NCBI GenBank assembly: GCA_902706205.1
Contig: CACSKA010000018.1
Span: 1-49,487, forward strand
Source of the DNA: Chryseobacterium sp. 18061
GTDB taxonomy: Bacteria > Pseudomonadota > Gammaproteobacteria > Enterobacterales > Enterobacteriaceae
Length of the DNA stretch: 49,487 nucleotides
Direction of reading: 5' to 3'
The position numbers and the translations under genes are program-made. Under the pieces are notes generated by a model. The model saw only the letters and a program-made list of their open reading frames with translations. It ran no database searches and had not been told where the DNA came from. Below are positions 1 to 7,888 of this stretch, piece by piece (the first letter of the stretch is position 1; the number at the start of each line of letters is the position of its first letter).

Positions 1-72
1 GCTTTGGCCATGGTGCGTGCACTGAACAAAATGACGAAGGCAGGTATGCCAGAAAGTGAACGTATCGGCTGA
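1..72 (+). CDS. IS5-family transposase, C-terminal end (partial)
   Basis: An open frame enters at base 1 and stops with TGA at 70-72. It encodes 23 residues ending in NKMTKAGMPESERIG, which resembles the C-terminus of IS903-group DDE transposases. The catalytic core is outside the window, so activity cannot be judged. It lies 55 bp before the IS terminal repeat, the usual arrangement. The product would catalyse cut-and-paste movement of the element. Confidence 0.75.
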   Translation, partial: ALAMVRALNKMTKAGMPESERIG

Positions 73-127
73 GAGCCGGAGCTGTTACAGGGAAACTCGC
101 CTCAAATCTGATTTATTCAACAAAGCC
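1..127 (+). mobile_element. Right end of an IS5-family (IS903 group) insertion sequence
   Basis: The 3' part of an insertion sequence enters the window from the left. It holds the end of the transposase gene and, after a short noncoding tail, the terminal sequence that reads ATCTGATTTATTCAACAAAG and closes with CC at 127. This is the well-known IS903-type terminal repeat (GGCTTTGTTGAATAAATC on the other strand). The other end and any 9-bp target duplication lie outside the window. Confidence 0.85.
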
Positions 128-172
128 GCCGCTCGTATTGACCGCCAGACCAGCACTGAGGGTACTAAGTAA
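128..172 (+). pseudogene. Last codons of an IS-interrupted upstream gene, probably the T6SS effector
   Basis: Directly after the IS end, a frame of 14 codons (ending RQTSTEGTK) runs to a TAA at 170-172 that overlaps the ATG of the next gene (TAATG). Such stop-start coupling is typical of an effector and its immunity gene. The rest of the gene is separated by the IS, or lost. That it is the cognate toxin is inferred from position only, because the remaining residues are too few to identify. Confidence 0.5.
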
Positions 173-1269
173 TGGCAAAATTTCTGATGACGGATGAACA
201 TGTTCGACGCCGCCTTTTCTGGCTCTTGCAACGGCTCAGTAGTTATAGCCTCTGGCAACGTAAACGGGATACCTGGGCACAATTTGCTGAGAAATACGAG
301 GAAGCCCTGAAAACATGGCCAGAAGAAAAAACTGAGGGGTTTAATGAAAAAGCTATTATCTGGATTTATGATGCGTTACGTCTTTATGATGAAGGTCTGT
401 CAGAACTGGCTGTAGGGAATCGTCAAGTATGGCAGACTAAGACGGGAGAATTTTTCCATCTGAGTAGGCCAATTGATCTTGTTAGATCATTTTTTTGGGC
501 TTCATGCCATGAACGTTGGGTTCATGTAGATCCCTATCCTAAGCATGTGATTCCCCTGGATAATTTACGATTTGCGACTGAGTGTTATGGCGATAATCTG
601 TTATTTCCTCCGTACGATAATGTCTGCAATATTTTTGAAGCAGATTATCTGTTGGACTCTGACCGATATAATGGAGTGTTTCATACATATTCATACCCTG
701 TATTTCCCAAAAATTTACCGCCAGTTCCCGAGGGCACAGATATTATCATCAAAACAGGAGAGCCTGTACCCAGTGACGGTATCTGGGAGCCGGTGAAAAT
801 TCAGTACAATCATAAGTTGTTGGTGATAAAAACTGACATTAATGGGTTTAAAAATCTGGGTGCTTATAATTATTTCATCCGGGGAATGAATGCACCCTTG
901 CAGGTTTATGAGGACATGCTGCTGGCTGAAGGCTGGGGTTATCGTGACGTTCAATGGCGGCTGGTCTGGGAAGACACCCGCTATTATGACGGCATAATTC
1001 CGGATGAATCAGAGTACTTTCTTCATGAAGCACAGGGAAAACGTATCCAGTGCAGGACAGGGGATAAATGCCCTCATTCCGGGCAATGGGCCACGCTTGC
1101 TGGCGGTCATCAGCAGTTTGCTTATGTTCGTGCGGGAGGTCAGATGCCTGAAGCGAAAGTTTTCAACGGCAGCTACAGCCCCGACACCTTCACACCCGCA
1201 AGCTGGAGCCTGCTGGATCGCGATGACGGTGGCAGTATATTCGAGGCCAATCCTGGTGAGAAGCACTGA
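172..1269 (+). CDS. Probable T6SS immunity protein, Imm71/Imm72-like
   Basis: A 365-residue protein without signal peptide or membrane segment, rich in Trp and Tyr. Its C-terminal third carries a CRTGDKCPHSGQW segment (about residues 294-306), which I associate with Imm71/Imm72-type immunity proteins encoded beside T6SS effectors; this family call is from memory. The start codon overlaps the stop of the IS-broken gene upstream (TAATG), and tssE begins 2 bp after its stop, so it is embedded in a T6SS operon. The likely role is neutralising the toxin encoded just upstream, either in the producing cell or against siblings. With the toxin apparently disrupted, the gene may be an orphan immunity factor. 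Function is inferred from similarity and context. Confidence 0.6.
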   Translation: MAKFLMTDEHVRRRLFWLLQRLSSYSLWQRKRDTWAQFAEKYEEALKTWPEEKTEGFNEKAIIWIYDALRLYDEGLSELAVGNRQVWQTKTGEFFHLSRPIDLVRSFFWASCHERWVHVDPYPKHVIPLDNLRFATECYGDNLLFPPYDNVCNIFEADYLLDSDRYNGVFHTYSYPVFPKNLPPVPEGTDIIIKTGEPVPSDGIWEPVKIQYNHKLLVIKTDINGFKNLGAYNYFIRGMNAPLQVYEDMLLAEGWGYRDVQWRLVWEDTRYYDGIIPDESEYFLHEAQGKRIQCRTGDKCPHSGQWATLAGGHQQFAYVRAGGQMPEAKVFNGSYSPDTFTPASWSLLDRDDGGSIFEANPGEKH

Positions 1270-1271
1270 CG

Positions 1272-1721
1272 ATGCCGAGAAATATCCCTTCTTTATGCGA
1301 GATGCTTTACGGTAACTTTGTTGGCGATCTAGACCTTCAGAATATCAGTGAAGAAAATCAGGTCATCCTGTCGGTGCTGGATAATATGCAACGGATCCTT
1401 AACTGTCGCGCCGGTACTCTGGCACATCTGCCAGACTACGGTCTGCCGGATATGACTACCATTCTACAGGGACTTCCCGGCACCGCGCATAAGCTGATGT
1501 CGACGCTGTCTGCGGTCTTGCTGAAATATGAGCCACGCCTGAAATCCATTGATGTCGTTCTGCTTGAGCAGGAAATACCCGGTGAGCTGCGCTACGCCAT
1601 CGATGCTGAACTTAAGGGGATCGGGCTGGTACGTTATGGCACGGAATTCATGCCGGAAGGCAGAGTGCTTGTGCGACACATGAAGCAGCAAAACTACCTT
1701 GGCCGCCAGGATCACATTTAG
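1272..1721 (+). CDS. tssE: Type VI secretion baseplate subunit TssE
   Basis: A 149-residue protein of the gp25-like family. TssE is a wedge component of the T6SS baseplate in the cytoplasm, docked on the membrane complex, from which the contractile sheath polymerises. The N-terminus PSLCEMLYGNF and the region around residues 42-60 (ILNCRAGTLAHLPDYGLPD) match the pattern typical of TssE proteins. Length is normal for the family. The start lies 2 bp after the immunity gene, so translational coupling is likely. Its presence with tagA shows this is a structural T6SS locus and not just an orphan effector island. Confidence 0.9.
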   Translation: MPRNIPSLCEMLYGNFVGDLDLQNISEENQVILSVLDNMQRILNCRAGTLAHLPDYGLPDMTTILQGLPGTAHKLMSTLSAVLLKYEPRLKSIDVVLLEQEIPGELRYAIDAELKGIGLVRYGTEFMPEGRVLVRHMKQQNYLGRQDHI

Positions 1722-1758
1722 TCCGCCACCTTCTCCGACAAAAGACCAGAATACATTT

Positions 1759-2232
1759 ATGTCAGCAAAAGCACGATTTCTTCAAAAACTACAGGATGCG
1801 CAACCGAGCGCGAATAACTACGCGACGAAGGGGCTGGTCGATATGGCCGAATTTCGCCAGCGCCTGGGTGAACTCAGGGAAAATATTGAAACCTGGCTTG
1901 CTGGAACGGGGATCCACATCGCTGACGTTCAATGCACGTTAACGGAAATCCTCATTAGCAGCGCCGTGTTCCCGATCTCTGGCTTTGCACTTCATTATGA
2001 AAACCGGATCGTAAAATTCACCCCTGTATTTCTGTACGGACAGGGCGTGACCGGCTGTGTGGAAGTCACTCTGGTTGTTGGAGGGCAGTTTTCTGCTTTA
2101 TGCCGGTTGTTCATGCGCTCGGCCGAAAGTGCTGAGTGGACGTATGCATCCGTCTGCAAACCTGCTGGTCTGCGGGTGCTGTTCGGGGAAGATGCCTTTT
2201 TTGATGTCATTGCGCCTGTGTTGCCAGAGTGA
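1759..2232 (+). CDS. Unrecognised T6SS-locus protein
   Basis: A 157-residue protein between tssE and tagA, in the same direction. The ATG at 1759 is preferred over a TTG at 1699 that would overlap the end of tssE; no clear Shine-Dalgarno sequence is visible for either. It has no signal peptide. The middle section (about residues 73-115) is hydrophobic and beta-rich with VTGCVEVTLVVGG, but I see no convincing transmembrane helix. I do not recognise the family. Position suggests a T6SS accessory or baseplate-associated role, but that is inference only. Confidence 0.6.
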   Translation: MSAKARFLQKLQDAQPSANNYATKGLVDMAEFRQRLGELRENIETWLAGTGIHIADVQCTLTEILISSAVFPISGFALHYENRIVKFTPVFLYGQGVTGCVEVTLVVGGQFSALCRLFMRSAESAEWTYASVCKPAGLRVLFGEDAFFDVIAPVLPE

Positions 2233-2296
2233 ACCACAGAGCGCCTTTGTCGCCTGAGTAGCACCGGTATTTTACCTTGAACATGCCTCTCTTTTT

Positions 2297-3619
2297 ATGC
2301 CCACGGATAACCAAAACATGCATGACGAACAACCCCGCCAGGTGAGAACCGGTGGCGACCCGCGTTCATTGTCAGAGTTTATGGCACTGCGCGAAGAGAT
2401 GAGTAAGCTGACACATCCGGCACGCCCGGACGTCGACTGGAAGCAGGTGGAAAAACTGTCTCTCTCCCTGTTTGAAGTCAACGGTGTGGAATTGCAGACC
2501 GGGGCCTGGTACACCCTTGCCCGCAGTCATCTGGCGCGGGTCAGTGGCCTGAATGAGGGGCTGGCTATCCTGACAGCGCTGTTGAGTCATCAGTGGGCTC
2601 AGTTATGGCCACAGCAGGTCCATGCCCGCGCAGAGATAATCAACGGCCTCCTGCAGCGCGTACAGAAGCTGTTTCGCACTTTTTCACTGGGACCTGCGGA
2701 TGTGCCGCCCCTGATACTCGCTGAGAAGCGATTGCTGGAGATGAAGGACATCCTCCGACGTCAGGACCTCGAACATGCCTGCCAGATGAATCCGGTGATG
2801 CAGCTGATACGCGGCGCGCTAAGTCGTCTGGAGAGTAGCCCTCTGCCAGAGCATGCCCCAGCGGATACCACGGTGTCTGAGCAGGACGTGGTCATAACGG
2901 AAGACGCCCCGGCAAGCCGTATGGTGTATGTCATCAAGAAAGAGCCGGAAATCGGGGTTGAGGTGGCTGAAGAACAGCTGGTGCCGCCAAAACCCTGGCC
3001 TGTTTTTGTGGCCGGTATGGTTACGTCACTGGTACTCTGCGCCGCCACCGTATTCGGCTGGCAGGCTCTTCACAGCCCGGATGATGCGGTACAGGCCATG
3101 ACGGCATCCGTCGCCTGGGTGCCGGAGGCGATGACGCCAGCCCAGATTGAAGCCTACCGCGAAACCAGAAACAGCCAGACGCATGCCCGGATGTGGCTTG
3201 CGCGTATGTCCAGTCAGGTCAACTGGATAACGACTCTGGCACCCGGCTGGCGGCTTCGCTATGGCCGGGGCTTGGTCTCTCAGGCGGAGGCGCTGTGGCC
3301 GGATAACCCGGCGACCCGGGCGCTTGTTCAGCGTTGGGAACGCTATCAGGCATCAAGAGCGCTGCCGGCAAGCGAGCTGAATGGCTGGCACGACGGCATG
3401 ATGCAACTACAGGCGCTGTCAGCACAACTTGATGCGCTGGACAGGCAAAAAGGAAAATACATGACGGGCAGCGAACTGAAGACGATTGTCTGGCGTATCA
3501 CCAGCTCGTTTGCCGGTGCGGTTCCGGCGGAAGAACAGTTTCGGCAACTGATAGCGAACTGCGTGAGCTATTCCCGGGACGCACAAAATATGCCATTGAA
3601 CATATGCGAGCTCGCGTAA
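2297..3619 (+). CDS. tagA: T6SS protein TagA (ImpA N-terminal and VasL domains)
   Basis: A 440-residue protein. An ImpA-type N-terminal domain covers about residues 15-130, including the WYTLARSHL segment. A variable linker follows, then one hydrophobic helix at about 234-257 and a C-terminal VasL-type domain. This matches TagA/VasL, a TssA relative that in enteroaggregative E. coli sits in the inner membrane opposite the firing apparatus and stops and holds the extended sheath. The ATG at 2297 is chosen because the ATG at 2283 is in another frame. It is the last recognisable T6SS gene here; mobile-type DNA follows, so the cluster probably ends at this point. Confidence 0.82.
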   Translation: MPTDNQNMHDEQPRQVRTGGDPRSLSEFMALREEMSKLTHPARPDVDWKQVEKLSLSLFEVNGVELQTGAWYTLARSHLARVSGLNEGLAILTALLSHQWAQLWPQQVHARAEIINGLLQRVQKLFRTFSLGPADVPPLILAEKRLLEMKDILRRQDLEHACQMNPVMQLIRGALSRLESSPLPEHAPADTTVSEQDVVITEDAPASRMVYVIKKEPEIGVEVAEEQLVPPKPWPVFVAGMVTSLVLCAATVFGWQALHSPDDAVQAMTASVAWVPEAMTPAQIEAYRETRNSQTHARMWLARMSSQVNWITTLAPGWRLRYGRGLVSQAEALWPDNPATRALVQRWERYQASRALPASELNGWHDGMMQLQALSAQLDALDRQKGKYMTGSELKTIVWRITSSFAGAVPAEEQFRQLIANCVSYSRDAQNMPLNICELA

Positions 3620-3692
3620 AAAAGGGCTGAATATTGTGATTTGTGAACCATTGCGGATAAGTGAATATGGAATTCAGAGGAACTGACAGAGC

Positions 3693-3866
3693 GTGGCGCA
3701 AGGTAAGCTGAATAAACCCCGAAATAGCCGCGCCCGCTGGACTACCCGGGAAATGGAATTCCTCGAAAACCACTATAGCCAGCTGACGGTTGCAGAAATA
3801 GGGCATCGCCTTGGGCGATCAGCTGCAGCAATCAAAGGCATGGCTCAGAAATTGGGCTGCTGTTAG
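3693..3866 (+). CDS. Small SANT/Myb-like DNA-binding protein, possibly truncated
   Basis: A GTG-started frame of 57 residues. After a basic N-terminus it reads WTTREMEFLENHY, then an IGHRLGRSAAAIK segment, the helix-turn-helix pattern of small SANT/Myb-like proteins found in phages and islands. An AGAGGA lies about 11 bp upstream of the GTG. The frame stays open for 42 codons after the TAG at 3864-3866, up to TAA at 3993, and the continuation begins with a similar GWSEAE pattern, so the TAG may have shortened a longer protein. It could regulate neighbours or be a remnant; no target can be named. Confidence 0.45.
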   Translation: MAQGKLNKPRNSRARWTTREMEFLENHYSQLTVAEIGHRLGRSAAAIKGMAQKLGCC

Positions 3867-4051
3867 AAAAGATCGCCTGGCTGGAGCGAGGCCGAAAAAA
3901 GAGGTACTGCCTATGCGGCAGGAATGGTTTTGCAAAATCGCAATAAAAATGCCATTAAATCCTTAAGTATCAATCACATATCAAAGGGCGCTTAATAAAC
4001 ATTATGTTAAATCCTGTTTTTTTGTTACCAACAAAATCAATGCATTAGGTG

Positions 4052-4420
4052 TCAGTTTCGTAATTTTTCAGCAATGTCCCACACATTCAACTCCCCTTCT
4101 GCTGCTTTGACGGTGAGTTCTTCATGGTCCGTTGAGTATTGAATAAGAATACCATTACGGCGTAAAAATAATGCAGCTGAAGCGAAGGCTGTTCTTTTGT
4201 TCGCATCATTAAAACAGTGCCCTCTGGCTATTATAGCCAGCAGATAAGCCGCAGCCAGAGTGAACACATCTCGCTCGCCTTCATAGACATGACGATTGAG
4301 AATACGGGTAACCATACTTTCAATTCGGGCAGCATCGGAATAACCTTCAAGACCTCCATATGCTGATATCATGCGGTCATGAATGCTTATGACATCTTTG
4401 CTCGTGAGGAAACTGATCAT
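4052..4420 (-). CDS. doc: Doc toxin (Fic/Doc family, death on curing)
   Basis: A 122-residue protein with the Fic/Doc active-site loop HCFNDANKR at residues 68-76; the His is catalytic and the following residues bind the nucleotide phosphates. Doc of phage P1 is a kinase that phosphorylates elongation factor Tu and stops translation. Length and motif agree with a complete Doc. The ATG at 4420 overlaps the stop of the antitoxin gene by 4 bp (ATGA), the usual coupled order with antitoxin first. It probably helps maintain this island. Whether the target is EF-Tu here is known from the family, not shown. Confidence 0.9.
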   Translation of the reverse strand: MISFLTSKDVISIHDRMISAYGGLEGYSDAARIESMVTRILNRHVYEGERDVFTLAAAYLLAIIARGHCFNDANKRTAFASAALFLRRNGILIQYSTDHEELTVKAAEGELNVWDIAEKLRN

Positions 4421-4638
4421 CGATTCTTCAGAGCCTGAAGGGTTTTACCATGTTCTGCGAAAAGCCAGTCAAAATCAGATTCTGCCTGCGTTTTCTGCAT
4501 TTTTTCATACTGTTCAGCGTCTATAATAATAACGGGTTTGGCCGAGCGCCGGGTTATCATGACAGGTTCTCCTGCGGTAACATCATCAAGTACAGAAGCC
4601 AGTTTATCCCGGGCGGCAGTAAAATTAATGGATTGCAT
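4417..4638 (-). CDS. phd: Phd/YefM-type antitoxin
   Basis: A 73-residue antitoxin from the ATG at 4638. A TTG start at 4659 would add seven residues, but an AAGG about 12 bp upstream favours the ATG. The N-terminal part (MQSINFTAARDKLASVLDDV) has the Phd/YefM dimerisation and DNA-binding pattern, followed by VMITRRSAKPVIII. The acidic C-terminus (SDFDWLFAEHGK) would wrap Doc. Family members block the toxin and, alone or with it, repress their own promoter. The palindrome at 4665-4690 immediately upstream is the likely operator. Confidence 0.88.
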   Translation of the reverse strand: MQSINFTAARDKLASVLDDVTAGEPVMITRRSAKPVIIIDAEQYEKMQKTQAESDFDWLFAEHGKTLQALKNR

Positions 4639-4664
4639 GCAAAGCGTACCTTTTGGCAAGGGTT

Positions 4665-4690
4665 TAAATGTACGTTTAAGTGTACATTTA
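4665..4690. promoter_or_regulatory. Palindromic operator of the phd-doc pair
   Basis: A perfect inverted repeat: TAAATGTAC at 4665-4673 and GTACATTTA at 4682-4690, with 8 bp between. It lies 27 bp upstream of the antitoxin ATG (leftward transcription). Phd-type antitoxins bind such palindromes over their promoter, so autoregulation is the obvious reading. Binding is inferred. Confidence 0.65.
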
Positions 4691-4782
4691 TGTGTGTGTT
4701 AAATCAACGAACAACTCCGTTCCGGATCAAAACATGATGTGTCGTTACTGGAGGCTCCACTTCGCGAAGAAGGCCCGGGGAT

Positions 4783-4836
4783 GTTGCGTGATCTGATCCT
4801 GCCATTCGGTAAACGTTCGATTTATTCTACAAAGCC
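4783..4836 (-). mobile_element. Degenerate left end of an IS5-family element
   Basis: Read on the minus strand from 4836, the sequence starts GGCTTTGTAGAATAAATCGA and includes GGATCAGATCACGCAAC further in. This is a mutated copy of the left end seen better preserved at 37098-37342. No transposase coding sequence remains. It marks the border between the toxin-antitoxin region and betT. Confidence 0.6.
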
Positions 4837-4922
4837 CATTTTAGTACGGGCAACACCAGTATTTTGCTATCCCTAAAGGGGTTACACCTCCCTTCCGGGC
4901 TGATAAATGGAATGCATAAGAT

Positions 4923-6920
4923 ATGAGTGAAACTGAAATTGTCCCAATAAAACCCAAAAGCCAGATTAATAAAGCCGTCTTTTTTACCTCTGCCTTATTA
5001 ATTATCCTTCTTGTCGTTTTTACCGCTGTCTTCCCTGACGCTGCCGATAAAAACTTCAAACAACTGCAGCAACAAATTTTTACCAATGCCAGCTGGTTTT
5101 ATATTCTGACTGTCGCGTTGATTTTGATGAGTGTGACGTTTCTGGGCCTGTCACGCTATGGCGATATCAAGCTAGGCCCTGACCATGCTCAGCCTGATTT
5201 CAGCTATCTCTCTTGGTTCGCGATGCTATTTTCTGCAGGCATGGGCATAGGCCTGATGTTCTTTGGTGTGGCCGAGCCGGTAATGCACTATCTTTCCCCG
5301 CCGGTGGGTACTGCAGAAACAGTCGCTGCAGCTAAAGAGGCGATGCGGGTGACCTTCTTCCACTGGGGGCTACACGCCTGGGCTATTTATGCTATCGTTG
5401 CGTTGATTTTGGCTTTTTTCAGCTACCGTCACGGACTGCCTCTGACACTGCGCTCAGCACTTTATCCTATCATCGGTGAACGGATCTATGGTCCGATAGG
5501 CCATGCCGTTGATATCTTTGCCGTTATTGGTACGGTCTTCGGGGTTGCAACCTCGTTAGGTTACGGCGTTCTACAGGTAAATGCGGGGCTTAACCATCTC
5601 TTTGGTGTTCCTATCAATGAAACAGTGCAGGTCATACTGATTGTGGTTATCACCGGGCTTGCCACAATTTCCGTTGTGTCCGGTCTGGATAAAGGCATAC
5701 GTATTCTCTCTGAACTGAACCTGATACTTGCGGTGCTTCTGTTAGCACTGGTTATACTATTGGGTCCTACGGTTCTGCTCCTTAAATCCTTTGTGGAAAA
5801 TACGGGTGGATATCTCTCTGAGCTGGTGAGTAAGACGTTCAACCTTTACGCGTATGAGCCTAAATCCAATGAATGGCTGGGCGGCTGGACGTTGTTGTAC
5901 TGGGGGTGGTGGATTTCGTGGTCGCCGTTCGTCGGCATGTTTATTGCCCGTGTCTCGCGCGGCAGAACCATCCGTGAGTTTGTGACTGGTGTATTGTTTG
6001 TTCCGGCGGGCTTCACGTTATTGTGGATGACCGTTTTCGGTAACAGTGCCATTAATCTCATCATGAATCAGGGAGCCACTGATCTCGCGACCACCGTCAA
6101 GCAAGATGTCGCGCTGGCACTGTTTAATTTTCTCGAACACTTCCCGTTCTCTTCGATACTGTCATTTATCGCTATGGCGATGGTCATTGTCTTCTTCGTA
6201 ACGTCAGCTGACTCCGGAGCGATGGTTGTTGACACGCTAGCCTCAGGTGGCGTGGCCAATACTCCTGTTTGGCAGCGCATTTTCTGGGCATCACTGATGG
6301 GGCTTGTCGCCATAGTTCTTCTCCTTGCGGGGGGATTGAGCGCGCTGCAAACAGTTACCATCGCCAGTGCGCTTCCGTTTTCGGTGATATTACTTATCTC
6401 TATTTACGGGCTTTTCAAGGCACTCCGTCGCGATTTAACCAAACGGGAGAGTAAGAGCATGGCAACGATTGCACCGACTGCTGCCCGCAATCCGATTCCA
6501 TGGCAGCGTCGGCTACGTAATATCGCTTATTTGCCAAAACGCTCTCTTGTTAAACGCTTCATGGATGAGGTTATTAAACCGGCGATGTCTTTGGTTCAGG
6601 AAGAGCTTAATAAACAGAACACGCTGAGCCATATCGGTGATGAATTGGATGACCGTATTCGCTTTGAGGTGGATTTAGGCAATGAACTGAACTTCATTTA
6701 TGAAGTGAGACTTCGTGGCTATAGCTCGCCCGCATTCGCCTTGGCGGCCATAGATAATGATGAACAACAGGATGAGCAGCATCGGTACTACCGGGTCGAA
6801 GTTTATCTTAAAGAGGGTGGGCAGGATTATGATGTAATGGGCTGGAATCAGGAGCAGTTAATCCACGATATTCTGGACCAGTATGAGAAACACCTTCACT
6901 TCCTGCATCTGGTTCGTTAG
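4923..6920 (+). CDS. betT: BCCT-family choline/betaine transporter, BetT-like
   Basis: A 665-residue membrane protein of the betaine-choline-carnitine transporter family. It has 12 predicted hydrophobic helices over about residues 15-500 and the family signature around residues 325-345 (WTLLYWGWWISWSPF, then VGMFIARVSRGRTIREF). A long hydrophilic C-terminal tail of about 160 residues follows, as in E. coli BetT, where it senses osmotic strength. BetT imports choline with protons for conversion to glycine betaine. No betI, betB or betA lies beside it, so it may supply enzymes encoded elsewhere or import another quaternary amine. The ribosome site upstream is weak. A rho-independent terminator follows at once. 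Confidence 0.85.
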   Translation: MSETEIVPIKPKSQINKAVFFTSALLIILLVVFTAVFPDAADKNFKQLQQQIFTNASWFYILTVALILMSVTFLGLSRYGDIKLGPDHAQPDFSYLSWFAMLFSAGMGIGLMFFGVAEPVMHYLSPPVGTAETVAAAKEAMRVTFFHWGLHAWAIYAIVALILAFFSYRHGLPLTLRSALYPIIGERIYGPIGHAVDIFAVIGTVFGVATSLGYGVLQVNAGLNHLFGVPINETVQVILIVVITGLATISVVSGLDKGIRILSELNLILAVLLLALVILLGPTVLLLKSFVENTGGYLSELVSKTFNLYAYEPKSNEWLGGWTLLYWGWWISWSPFVGMFIARVSRGRTIREFVTGVLFVPAGFTLLWMTVFGNSAINLIMNQGATDLATTVKQDVALALFNFLEHFPFSSILSFIAMAMVIVFFVTSADSGAMVVDTLASGGVANTPVWQRIFWASLMGLVAIVLLLAGGLSALQTVTIASALPFSVILLISIYGLFKALRRDLTKRESKSMATIAPTAARNPIPWQRRLRNIAYLPKRSLVKRFMDEVIKPAMSLVQEELNKQNTLSHIGDELDDRIRFEVDLGNELNFIYEVRLRGYSSPAFALAAIDNDEQQDEQHRYYRVEVYLKEGGQDYDVMGWNQEQLIHDILDQYEKHLHFLHLVR

Positions 6921-6929
6921 TCCTTCCGC

Positions 6930-6951
6930 GCCGCCCTCGTGGCGGCATTTT
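6930..6951 (+). terminator. Rho-independent terminator after betT
   Basis: GCCGCC at 6930-6935 pairs with GGCGGC at 6941-6946 around a 5-base loop, followed by ATTTTTAT. It begins 9 bp after the betT stop and sits between convergent genes. Confidence 0.8.
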
Positions 6952-6973
6952 TATATTCCAGTCAAGCCAGGTT

Positions 6974-7636
6974 TTACTTAGAGGGCTGGTTCAGTAACTG
7001 GCGGAATTTCTCCACATCGCCAATCACATATTCAGTGGCCTGTTTGTGCAGGTATCCCTCTTCCAGTAACTGGGTGATCACCCGACGATAGGTCCGCTCG
7101 GAACAGCCAAAACGTTCAGCTTCACGGTAAACCTGAGAAAAATCCACCAGCGGTTTGTGCTGCTGATAGTGGTCATACAAGTCAGCGACAATATTGAACA
7201 TCAGCGGTTGCAGGAAACGCTCCATGGTTTTCGCCATTCCGCGTTGATAGCTGATTGACAATAACTGGCTTAACCAGACACCGACTTCAGCATGGCGAGT
7301 TAACAGGTTATCCATCATCGCAAGCGGGATGATTTTTACCGTCATCGCTTCGTGGGCAACCACAGAAAACTGGCTGGGGGTGTGGGTAAGGTATTCAATC
7401 TCACCGATAATGGTGTCACTGACAAAACGCTGGCCCAGGCTGAATGTCTTACCGTTCCCGGCACAGTAATGCATGGTATATTCACCCAACGTAATCCAGT
7501 ACAGCGCTTCGATTTCTTCTCCCTGGCGCAAAATAAACTCATCTGGGCCAATGGCTTTACTTTTTAACGCTGCACCGAGCACCGCATCGCGCAGGATCTG
7601 GTAGCCATTCTGAGTGAACTGCTGAAGAAGATTCAT
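6974..7636 (-). CDS. Crp/Fnr-family transcriptional regulator
   Basis: A 220-residue protein with a cyclic-nucleotide-binding-like beta-roll at about residues 20-125, a linking helix, and a winged helix-turn-helix at about 160-205 (ERFGCSERTYRRVITQLLEEGYL). No cysteine set for an Fnr-type iron-sulfur cluster is visible, and the phosphate-binding cassette of true cAMP receptors is not well matched, so the ligand is unknown. It is transcribed divergently from the deoD-like and NCS1 genes with about 250 bp between, which makes those genes its likely targets. It resembles small specialised Crp-family regulators in size and layout more than Crp itself. Confidence 0.75.
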   Translation of the reverse strand: MNLLQQFTQNGYQILRDAVLGAALKSKAIGPDEFILRQGEEIEALYWITLGEYTMHYCAGNGKTFSLGQRFVSDTIIGEIEYLTHTPSQFSVVAHEAMTVKIIPLAMMDNLLTRHAEVGVWLSQLLSISYQRGMAKTMERFLQPLMFNIVADLYDHYQQHKPLVDFSQVYREAERFGCSERTYRRVITQLLEEGYLHKQATEYVIGDVEKFRQLLNQPSK

Positions 7637-7793
7637 GATAGTGCGGTACTCCTCTCAACCGGCAGTCAGTGAATTATATAGTTGCTGAGGTTACCCAGCA
7701 GCTATAAGTATTGTCAATACTACGCCCTGTTCCTGTAATAGCCCCCCATCACTCCTTTTCCCGTGTGCTTTATCAGTAGCCAAAACTGACTTT

Positions 7794-7809
7794 TGTGATC
7801 GTGGTCAGT
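7794..7809 (+). promoter_or_regulatory. Crp/Fnr-like half-palindromic binding site
   Basis: TGTGATCGTGGTCAGT at 7794-7809 fits the Crp consensus (TGTGA, six bases, TCACA) in the left half and partly in the right half. It lies about 80 bp upstream of the deoD-like start, in the divergent intergenic region. It could bind Crp or the divergent Crp-family regulator; this is a motif match only. Confidence 0.4.
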
Positions 7810-7859
7810 CAGGGTCGGACATTTGCCTTTTTTTACTGTTGATGGGCTTCTTATGATGA

Positions 7860-7881
7860 TGGTCTGTACCAGACCAGGAGG
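7860..7881 (+). promoter_or_regulatory. Inverted repeat abutting the Shine-Dalgarno of the deoD-like gene
   Basis: TGGTCTG at 7860-7866 and CAGACCA at 7870-7876 form a perfect 7-bp inverted repeat with a 3-base loop. The second arm ends on the first base of AGGAGG (7876-7881), 7 bp before the ATG at 7889. This ribosome site decides the start over the longer frame beginning at 7823. The repeat may be an operator or an mRNA hairpin that limits translation. Confidence 0.5.
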
Positions 7882-7888
7882 TCATAAG

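Noticed and set aside
3498..3806. 102-codon minus-strand frame at the end of tagA
   Set aside because: Overlaps tagA and the small SANT-like frame on the other strand, no recognisable content.
4450..4737. 95-codon plus-strand frame across the antitoxin gene
   Set aside because: Antisense to a clear Phd antitoxin and its operator; no own features.
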